This document shows, piece by piece, positions 9,501-11,392 of a DNA stretch of 11,392 bases. A program made the translations under genes and the position numbers. The stretch comes from Bacteroidota bacterium. Lineage in GTDB: Bacteria > Bacteroidota > Bacteroidia > Bacteroidales > P3. Below the pieces are notes generated by a model. It made no database searches, was not told the origin of the DNA, and saw only the letters and a program-made list of their open reading frames with translations. The stretch spans positions 1,702 to 13,093 of the forward strand of contig JAUNWC010000007.1 in NCBI GenBank assembly GCA_030540495.1. The letters run 5' to 3'. The number at the start of each line of letters is the position of its first letter. Position 1 is the first letter of the stretch.

Positions 9501-11392
9501 ACAGAGGCTTCTTCTTTGGATATTACTCGTGTTCAATTATCCAACATAGATAACACTTCTGTTACCGGAGATGATACCTATTCGGATTATACTCAAAGCA
9601 TTGAACCTGCTATTATGTTCAAAGGCATAACAGATACGCTTATAGTTGAACATCAAAATGCAGCCTCTATGGACTTTGGCTTAAATCATTCTGGTTGGAT
9701 GAAAGTTTGGATAGATTGGAACAGAAATGGCTCTTTTGAAGGAGAAGATGATGGGGTATTCTTTACCAACAATTATTCTAATTGGGAATGTGTTTATTCT
9801 GATACTGTTTATAAAGAATCTACTACCAACTACATACCTATCAAAGTACCAGAAGATATTCAAAGTGGAAAAACTCGTATGCGTATAATTCTTTCTCAGG
9901 AGGATAGCAAACACGAATTTCTTGCCGGAGAAAATGGTATGACCATAGACAAAGGCGAAGTGGAGGATTATCTATTGAACATTCTTCCAAGAGAGGATAA
10001 CAATGCTCAGTTGGTTAGATTTGTTTCTCCTTCCTCTACCTTCCAAACAGATGAGCAACAGAGTATAAGCGTTCGTTTGAAAAATGTTGGTAACAACAAT
10101 ATAACCTCCGCTGATATATATTGGTCGGTTAATGGTCAAGAGCAACAAACCTATAATTGGACAGGCAATTTGACAACTTCTGCCGTAGCAGATATAACGC
10201 TTGGAACAATAAATATTGACTATGGACTAACTGATATTGTTGCTTACGTGGATTTGGCAGGTGACTACTATAATGCTAACGACACCATATCTACCTCTGT
10301 ATTTAGGTTTAGAACATACGAAATAACATACGAGGAAAACTTTGACGACCAAGTGGTTATTAACGATGATTTCCATCCATACGAAATGAATCCTTCTAAG
10401 CCAGAGAATTGTTGGCAGTTTGGTATACCTGACGCTGATAGCAATACAAGGATAACAGAGGCTTATTCTCTTCCATATTGTTGGAAAACAAATCTTGCGG
10501 GCAAGTACCCTAAGAACAATACAAGCATACTTTATTCTCCTGTTTTTGATATAGAACTAATCAAACCAGATACCCTTTCCTTTATGTTATACAGAGCAAT
10601 GGGGGCGGGAGCAAGTATGACTGTGGAATATTTGGATTATCAAGGCTTGTGGCAGATACTTCCGGGTGATACCATAAACGGCGTTCCTTCGGGTAATAAT
10701 TGGTACAACGATATAGATGGTTTCAAGGGCAATAGTCAGGCTTGGCAAAAAGTATCTTACTCTTTGGCTCATTTGGTTACCAATATGGGTGTTACTGCAC
10801 AATTTAGATTCAAATTTGTTTCTGGCTCTTCGGCTACCTCCGATGGTGTTGCTATAGATGATTTCCGTCTTGCCAAAGGTTTGAGAGACCAAGATGCCGG
10901 AGTAACCTATATAGAACTTGCTCCATCATTGTTGCCAAACTATGGACAAGAATTTTATCCAAGAGTAACCGTACATAATTATGGTAGTGGAATGCTATCT
11001 TCTTATAAAGTTTGTTATCTATCTGAGGATATGCACATACAAACTTGTGAAGATGTCAATTATGGTGATAACGGAATACTTCCGGGAAGAGATACTGTCT
11101 ATACTTTCCAAAGTGGTCATTATCTAAATGTGGATATGCCAGACCCATTCACCATTATAGCCTTTACTCGTTTGAATCCTGTAGACCTTTATTCTGAAAA
11201 CGACTCTGCTTGGGCAAGCATAGTTATAGGACCTTTGCAAAAGGATGCTGCCATTGTAGCCATAGAGCAACCTGTGGAGCAAATAGTAGCAAACGATGAT
11301 GTAGAAATAGCCATAAGGGTTCGCAACTATGGTTTAGAGCCTATAGAACAGTTGCCTGTTTCATACGTTATTACTGGTTCTTCTCAGGTGGA
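513..11392 (+). CDS. giant secreted multidomain surface protein (3' end outside window)
   Basis: One continuous reading frame of 3626 complete codons runs from ATG 513 off the right edge without a stop. Residues 1-21 form a Sec signal peptide. The mature part is a chain of extracellular beta modules: two MAM-like jelly-rolls, one FnIII-like domain, two copies of an unnamed beta-sandwich (A1, A2), about ten CARDB-like repeats, three CHU_C-associated Ig-like domains, two right-handed parallel beta-helices, one lamin-tail-like domain and one GEVED domain. These modules are typical of Bacteroidota proteins exported by the type IX secretion system. The T9SS C-terminal sorting domain is not visible, so that route is inferred. 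No protease, glycosidase or lyase motif was recognised; an adhesin, matrix or scaffold role is the best guess. The start is supported by the signal peptide and an in-frame stop 15 bases upstream. The conserved motifs all fall in the same frame across 10.9 kb, so no frameshift is apparent. The gene seems to stand alone with its own promoter. Confidence 0.95.
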   Translation, partial: MKRLLLIIVCSVVLGVLSTYAQPTLLEHVGFESGVPSNWTISGNNGDVTDASVYSSGSKSVRLQPSTTSNVILTSPVYNITPNRNVRLEFSHLPLISSVSGVQEGVEVQVKTSSMADWETLSQGGNINNPGDFDRTYGGGEKSFSGKFHFKYYWDNLFPDGTNITYQNVVDYLQDRTNYYYERFVWKNAIFYLTNFLTATDNSFQIRFVLPKRTGSLPSGNVAVGWFIDDVRLFVANVQNEDIRVPQISSKVAYTDQYIYPNCSDIEISFNFTDRNGNLSSVADSLYVEYYVEGNSEMHRVSFTNIASTLYTAYIPYAGVDSVICWRAVIHDHKNNRLTYPFTHDTYFKFKSVIPYHGDTVIKRTGTSQGEMVLKTGSSVCRAKYQMRYKAQELLDAGFGPGVLKGLSINVTQAGAAGSLLPNFKMRIGHIATDATLDSYNPYANVTEVYSNPQLALPGLGWYYFPFYDDTPFIWDGISDIIITTCFDSPSIISSATTKIECISSTGNNTLKTELGTSSSQDACITVWDVNNPTMTLRPNFKFNFENTCFFEYDAGVLGDSLQGIPNAKTCSDTMTNIGFGIANQNYPLKVKLINQGTTTLTSIIVNWMVDDDASTLQTATWTGSLTSGSSTWFTATNNFSLSAGQHTLKVWSAMSDNNTVDWNLQNDTAQFNIIISQGQMSGNYAIGGSVAGIDASRTYATFDDAFMMLINSGVNGAVTFKVKALDTAYSMPLVFPTCVAGVSATNTVTFESADINNPTKFATVAYSSVGDVTSTTEPTFSLQGVKHFRFKNFEIKPTTATSLIELSNTSEDIVLSGIEFKDFDSHISTYNTNATSSYINVSAANNISIDSCTFNFMQASSHPRAIYIKGLSPVNPNTGISITNSNFLLGTRNAIYLEYNTNTTIKGNIFTNGFDESNYESLSEANYTTTAINAEKLRFEANKLTLKGLSALSLSNVNNSRIANNLISINNFSQQAIAAYLGYGVNLVSGSNDTIAYNNVYGRSTYANNRRVVGFNLGMDGQTTANNIVKNNMMVSDGHGFAVLVRPTDANNSSASFSISNNMYYKTPSSQSMPLLSYNGATNTSEQSWKLSTADTFSSYTIDPVFADWNNLYTSIVYPCMKGVTINNITQDYYGNQRPTSNPCIGAREYLAPQSNIHVLATGLTSGNFDGNNSYSSCVFGNDSVFITFVNLSNNTIQSNEGIFKYKVDNNAPVSYTYGGEILPDSTYTIVFPTTFDFSVTNADTYYKLTAWSDVVADTINDNDTAFANINSFAQLPALPTMTTNINYGEQATLSVTSTDSIYWYYSASDDEPFLKSHTFTTQALYQDTAFYFSRKSEIPVVKITALQFVSATEGLTDPMPDWATASNNVYEISNLGSGALDMSGYKFAYVRQAKHGTPTSNVTLSNSMSKTYTFANNFVLQPNTSVWLINKSAPAGNTSTEVLYMGATSSSNVIDTNGAGFILRDASNNVIDALTINYANFNANTSVPANIWSGSVVTPTVTSQINGTSPTSHVAGLIRTDANAQTSSAWQVADANNPMSIGSYNSSLTQYIANECYGEKTTYKVIINDPPANEIVLTDIQLADSTQTEACALGDVSFTIRMLNAGTTPVGSIPLVAELYENNVLINTFTETYTPTLSTDTVTYTLTNTFNLAAPDSNRNFTVVIYSNLSTDTVNYNDTVRIDITSLRTPPAPTVTNANINYAESTTLSAQSTGNNLIVWYSDATSEEPIAYGDYTTPILYATTTYYVSAKQRTDAYTTIGTGTSQTATTTSTTDPGPFNGRKSHIKEQYLYKASELLDAGVEAGNINSIAFNISAVTLGSGQTSAELQNYTLKIGTTTNDVVSTWQNGLTTVYSANTINLTSANVGWYELPFNAPFVWDGESNILVELCFDVPVTTNNVRTYYSSTTYNSSIAYRDNSNDACSWTTSVSSTVKKRPNIKIGTDDFGCESVRVPLNVIVADAPECEVALLAFSSPTTTVMSGMPEDIDILLKNNGTQNLTSATIKLYINDSIIERQWTGSLASGDTLIFPAAIHYFAPGVTTLMAIVEKDCDNIATNDTIRMTINACVGNPDVTTTYTIAHTNGDYSSISEALQALSLSGVCGPIIFDVQSDLPYSDSFTIPFIDGVSEDNFVVFKGEANNKPKIYTDTLSTLGITLEEAEYITFKNMVFTTKTAPTLMQITDAKHITFDSVEFYSETDVNNLVVLSGENQNIDFVNSIFANAKTLLSSTLSTGSFSSNVNVSSSLFSGFTNAVAFSSISDLTLTHNQFRSYASTIIGKAITLRNITGGDSRIEGNDIYFQNSTKVKTGIEIKASNFTDAEPLVVFNNAISIVGNGSSGINSLGIDVDTCSNIAFYFNTVNLASSTNSPSSYAMKVGKGSSEIVVRNNNLDNSAKGFAYYVERATNVSISNNNNYAVNGNKFAYWAGNITDLNALQTANSMDGSSYAEENPFTNDSILSLLYPTNIANGGVSIEGISTDITGYSRPVSPGPTIGAYEMLRNDHDAGVIAIIDPVTTVDYVEGEQIPLTVTIKNFGNYSLTEMSLVARLKYGEYDENVIQTLTEEYSGMLTSMQEVAYTFNGTFTAVLNDPITQPLYIEVYAIVDGDEYSLNDTSKIEVSVIPAYNLQLVKTDAITERCKLLSQPITVQIKNVGVRAIKSTDNVFITYEVEGRPDMTVTEQLTLPYTYGGINYDSIQKNVQIGYTFNQTVNLYPLGNSDTTWKIRSYVSLNEDHVQTNDTSAYITVTSRRSPNPPTALNDTVFYGTIGHPSATQTDHLAIKWFKDSTSTEPFYTASYNNAQGQYIPYTTKDRVFDDSIYYVRVNLTGSYPCESFYTEVKVVVKDRQPVDMAALEVTAPLHTISTTFNQAGAQLSHINTETNSQNASVYMEEDTVKFRVVNYGTQPASNFNLTYSIATSTTADPTLITETCTQTVQPDQEFVYAFSTLADLSDPSKTYRIRAWVDITNDATSLNDTSDYRLVKPLNGNTVYPTPTVTEASSLDITRVQLSNIDNTSVTGDDTYSDYTQSIEPAIMFKGITDTLIVEHQNAASMDFGLNHSGWMKVWIDWNRNGSFEGEDDGVFFTNNYSNWECVYSDTVYKESTTNYIPIKVPEDIQSGKTRMRIILSQEDSKHEFLAGENGMTIDKGEVEDYLLNILPREDNNAQLVRFVSPSSTFQTDEQQSISVRLKNVGNNNITSADIYWSVNGQEQQTYNWTGNLTTSAVADITLGTINIDYGLTDIVAYVDLAGDYYNANDTISTSVFRFRTYEITYEENFDDQVVINDDFHPYEMNPSKPENCWQFGIPDADSNTRITEAYSLPYCWKTNLAGKYPKNNTSILYSPVFDIELIKPDTLSFMLYRAMGAGASMTVEYLDYQGLWQILPGDTINGVPSGNNWYNDIDGFKGNSQAWQKVSYSLAHLVTNMGVTAQFRFKFVSGSSATSDGVAIDDFRLAKGLRDQDAGVTYIELAPSLLPNYGQEFYPRVTVHNYGSGMLSSYKVCYLSEDMHIQTCEDVNYGDNGILPGRDTVYTFQSGHYLNVDMPDPFTIIAFTRLNPVDLYSENDSAWASIVIGPLQKDAAIVAIEQPVEQIVANDDVEIAIRVRNYGLEPIEQLPVSYVITGSSQV
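582..1217 (+). other. N-terminal MAM-like jelly-roll domain, residues 24-235
   Basis: The segment opens with a FESGVPSNW motif and closes with GWFIDDVRLFV (Asp-Asp at residues 229-230). This is the usual beginning and end of MAM/concanavalin-like jelly-roll domains in Bacteroidota secreted proteins, which often bind glycans or support adhesion. The middle shows alternating strands such as VRLEFSHLPL and VEVQVKTSS. A similar fold recurs at residues 3270-3455. The fold is inferred from motifs; a ligand cannot be named. Confidence 0.6.
1227..1592 (+). other. FnIII-like beta-sandwich, residues 239-360
   Basis: This stretch has the pattern of the beta-sandwich that often follows N-terminal modules in Bacteroidota exoproteins: a Tyr-rich strand (SLYVEYYVEG), a turn into a strand ending in IPYAGVDSV, then CWRAVIHDHKNN and a closing strand. 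It resembles segments with an IP-x(n)-V-x-Y-x-I-x-A-x-D-x-x-G-N pattern. It is probably a spacer. The assignment is by pattern only. Confidence 0.45.
1599..2147 (+). other. repeat domain A, copy 1 (residues 363-545)
   Basis: This beta-sandwich is present twice in the protein (copy 2 at residues 1770-1950). Shared landmarks are the YKAQELLDAG segment (Ala391), a strand pair after LSINV, GWYYFPF followed by FIWDG (Trp475), and TTCFD (Cys486). The closing strand contains RPNFKF. Similar domains occur in T9SS-exported proteins of Bacteroidota, but I cannot give a family name with confidence. Between the copies the spacing from Ala to Trp to Cys is conserved within one residue, which supports homology. 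Confidence 0.65.
2172..2543 (+). other. CARDB-like domain 1 (residues 554-677)
   Basis: It begins with YDAGVLGDSL, has a Cys (571) shortly before the first long strand, then KVKLINQGTTTL and a long strand pair ending in HTLKVWSA. It closes with the LQNDTAQF tag (Asn667). This is the CARDB/adhesion-type Ig-like pattern (DAGV start, NxG turn, terminal NDT) found in Bacteroidota surface proteins. It links domain A1 to beta-helix 1. Confidence 0.65.
2559..3971 (+). other. right-handed parallel beta-helix 1 (residues 683-1153)
   Basis: An N-cap like GNYAIGG...TYATFDDAF...GVNGAVTFKV is followed by a series of short irregular turns rich in Asn, such as NISIDSCTFNF, ITNSNFLLG, TIKGNIFTNGF, RIANNLISI, IAYNNVYG and ISNNMYY. 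It ends with the characteristic tail DYYGNQRP...CIGAREY, a variant of the common DxxGxxRP...IGAYE ending. Helices of this kind may bind polysaccharide, but no lyase catalytic set was identified, so a structural or binding role is more likely than enzyme activity. Confidence 0.75.
3975..4328 (+). other. CARDB-like domain 2 (residues 1155-1272)
   Basis: Cys1179 (SCVFGND) precedes the strand SVFITFVNLSNNTI, a cysteine placement often seen in T9SS-associated CARDB-type repeats. The domain closes with the NDNDTAF tag (Asn1264). It follows beta-helix 1 directly. Confidence 0.6.
4338..4535 (+). other. CHU_C-associated Ig-like domain 1 (residues 1276-1341)
   Basis: The pattern NYGEQATLSV, then IYWYYSASDDEP (Trp1305), then HTFTTQAL and TAFYFSRKS matches the Ig-like module with a W-Y-x(n)-P-L and terminal YY strand common in T9SS substrates. 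It is about 65 residues long, the usual size. The closing tyrosines are replaced by Phe-Tyr-Phe. Confidence 0.65.
4536..5162 (+). other. lamin-tail-like domain (LTD), residues 1342-1550
   Basis: The segment begins VVKITALQFV and has the diagnostic YEISNLGSGALDMSGYKF, corresponding to the LTD EIxNxxxxxxDLSGYxL core. TYTFANNFVLQPNTSVWL follows, matching the LTD strand with Pro and a W/Y-L-V edge, then FILRDASNNVIDALTI. The end (LIRTDANAQTSSAWQ... PMSIGSYN) matches the usual tail after bacterial LTDs. Bacterial LTDs are found in secreted and surface proteins and are thought to be adhesive or structural. This is a single copy sitting between Ig1 and CARDB3. Confidence 0.7.
5241..5576 (+). other. 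CARDB-like domain 3 (residues 1577-1688)
   Basis: EACALGDVSFTIRMLNAG (Cys1593) gives the typical cysteine-then-strand-then-NxG pattern, and VNYNDTVRI (Asn1679) the closing tag. This repeat lies between the LTD and Ig2, outside the duplicated super-module. Confidence 0.65.
5583..5777 (+). other. CHU_C-associated Ig-like domain 2 (residues 1691-1755)
   Basis: The region reads PPAPTVTNANINYAESTTL, then IVWYSDATSEEP (Trp1722), then YTTPILYATTTYYVSAKQR. This is a close match to the Ig-like type with a conserved Trp and closing TTYYV strand, the best of the three copies here. Confidence 0.75.
5820..6362 (+). other. repeat domain A, copy 2 (residues 1770-1950)
   Basis: Second copy of the unnamed beta-sandwich. 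Landmarks are YKASELLDAG (Ala1796), GWYELPFNAPFVWDG (Trp1881), VELCFD (Cys1892) and RPNIKIG at the end. All keep the spacing of copy 1. It is preceded by a Thr-rich linker (TTIGTGTSQTATTTSTT) and followed by CARDB4 and beta-helix 2. Confidence 0.65.
6408..6716 (+). other. CARDB-like domain 4 (residues 1966-2068)
   Basis: This domain starts ECEVALLAFSSP, has DIDILLKNNGTQNL and closes IATNDTIRMTI (Asn2059). At about 100 residues it is the typical size of one CARDB repeat. It corresponds to CARDB1 in the duplicated super-module. Confidence 0.65.
6741..8015 (+). other. right-handed parallel beta-helix 2 (residues 2077-2501)
   Basis: The N-cap TYTIAHTNGDYSSISEAL...SGVCGPIIFDV is equivalent to that of helix 1. 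Coils follow at YITFKNMVF, HITFDSVEF, NIDFVNSIF, LTLTHNQF, SRIEGNDIYF, NIAFYFNTV, IVVRNNNLD and VSISNNNNY. The end ITGYSRPVSPGPTIGAYEM keeps the canonical IGAYE tail that helix 1 has as IGARE. About 425 residues, roughly 45 shorter than helix 1. Confidence 0.75.
8022..8753 (+). other. CARDB-like domains 5 and 6 (residues 2504-2747)
   Basis: Two repeats in tandem. The first runs from DHDAGVIAIIDP through LTVTIKNFGNYSL to YSLNDTSKI (Asn2613). The second runs from YNLQLVKTDAITERC (Cys2640) through ITVQIKNVGVRAI to VQTNDTSAY (Asn2739). The first begins with the DAGV motif, the second carries the Cys-type start, so the two recurrent subtypes are side by side. Confidence 0.65.
8760..9050 (+). other. 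CHU_C-associated Ig-like domain 3 (residues 2750-2846)
   Basis: It contains AIKWFKDSTSTEP (Trp2783), YIPYTTKDRVFDDSIYYVRV and a closing strand ending VVVKDR. The Trp, Pro and double-Tyr landmarks are in the expected order, but an insertion between the Trp and the YY strand makes this copy about 30 residues longer than the other two. Confidence 0.55.
9054..9467 (+). other. CARDB-like domain 7 (residues 2848-2985)
   Basis: It starts PVDMAALEVTAP and carries DTVKFRVVNYGTQPASNF, ending TSLNDTSDY (Asn2974). An unusually long insert (about 30 residues, rich in Asn, Ser and Gln) separates the first strand from the core strands. Confidence 0.55.
9474..9986 (+). other. GEVED domain (residues 2988-3158)
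   Basis: All hallmarks are visible: ITRVQLSNIDNTS at the start, DDTYSDYT (3020-3027), WMKVWIDWNRNGSF (Trp3066, Asp3068, Trp3069, Asn3070, Asn3072, Gly3073) and the name-giving GEVEDY (3148-3153). GEVED domains are common beta-domains in Bacteroidota secreted adhesins and peptidases. The DWNRNG segment may bind Ca2+ (inference). This is the most secure domain call in the protein. Confidence 0.9.
9996..10310 (+). other. CARDB-like domain 8 (residues 3162-3266)
   Basis: It begins NNAQLVRFVSPSS, has ISVRLKNVGNNNITS and closes YNANDTIST (Asn3256). Its position right after the GEVED domain is a common arrangement in T9SS-exported proteins. Confidence 0.65.
10320..10877 (+). other. MAM-like jelly-roll domain 2 (residues 3270-3455)
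   Basis: It begins YEENFDD (Phe3277), has CWQFG, then SPVFDIE and LSFMLYRA, and ends GVAIDDFRLAKG (Asp3449-Asp3450). The start and end motifs parallel those of the N-terminal jelly-roll. This is a typical Bacteroidota arrangement in which the jelly-roll is followed by a DAGV-type CARDB. Confidence 0.65.
10887..11228 (+). other. CARDB-like domain 9 (residues 3459-3572)
   Basis: It begins DQDAGVTYIELAPS, has FYPRVTVHNYGSGML and closes YSENDSAWA, where the usual NDT tag is NDS (Asn3563). It directly follows jelly-roll 2. Confidence 0.65.
11241..11390 (+). other. CARDB-like domain 10, truncated by window edge (residues 3577-3626)
   Basis: KDAAIVAIEQPVEQI followed by VEIAIRVRNYGLEPI is the start of another repeat. 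It is cut at the right edge, showing that the protein continues with more modules. Confidence 0.6.

Noticed and set aside
1089..10892. The other minus-strand open frames of 60-117 codons spread over the window
   Set aside because: All lie inside the giant gene and have no recognisable motif. The sense frame carries conserved domain motifs at the same places.
513..11392. Polysaccharide lyase or pectate lyase activity because of the two parallel beta-helices
   Set aside because: No conserved lyase or hydrolase catalytic set was seen, and both helices carry the Asn-rich coils and IGAYE-type tail of non-enzymatic surface proteins. Assignment would need structure comparison.

Overview
The window is AT-rich and reads as a fragment of a Bacteroidota chromosome, probably Bacteroidales-like and possibly from an uncultured lineage. 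The evidence is the domain content (GEVED domain, CHU_C-associated Ig-like domains, CARDB-like repeats, LTD, parallel beta-helices with a terminal IGAYE-type motif), the A-rich leader with no Shine-Dalgarno sequence, and a TAnnTTTG-type promoter element. The genus cannot be told from this sequence.

Layout. Bases 2-349 are the C-terminal end of an unrecognised protein whose frame is open to the left edge. Bases 350-512 are a short AT-rich intergenic region with a plausible -7 element at 454-461. From 513 to the right edge there is one uninterrupted plus-strand reading frame of 3626 codons with no stop, so about 95% of the window belongs to one giant secreted protein whose C-terminus is not visible. 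Both frame ends were checked: a stop lies 15 bases upstream of the ATG, and the last complete codon ends at 11390.

The giant protein starts with a signal peptide and is then a long string of extracellular beta-rich modules. In order they are: jelly-roll 1 (residues 24-235), FnIII-like (239-360), repeat domain A1 (363-545), CARDB1 (554-677), beta-helix 1 (683-1153), CARDB2 (1155-1272), Ig1 (1276-1341), lamin-tail-like domain (1342-1550), CARDB3 (1577-1688), Ig2 (1691-1755), repeat domain A2 (1770-1950), CARDB4 (1966-2068), beta-helix 2 (2077-2501), CARDB5 and CARDB6 (2504-2747), Ig3 (2750-2846), CARDB7 (2848-2985), GEVED (2988-3158), CARDB8 (3162-3266), jelly-roll 2 (3270-3455), CARDB9 (3459-3572) and the start of CARDB10. 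The most notable structure is a duplication of a whole super-module (A, CARDB, beta-helix, CARDB) at an offset of about 1400 residues, preserved at protein level although the DNA has diverged.

No catalytic domain was seen in the visible part. The most economical reading is a surface-exposed or released adhesin-like or scaffold protein exported by Sec and then probably by the type IX secretion system. The T9SS sorting domain that would prove this should lie beyond the right edge. No RNA genes, mobile elements, CRISPR arrays or defence-type gene clusters were seen. The many open frames on the minus strand are shadows of the giant gene.
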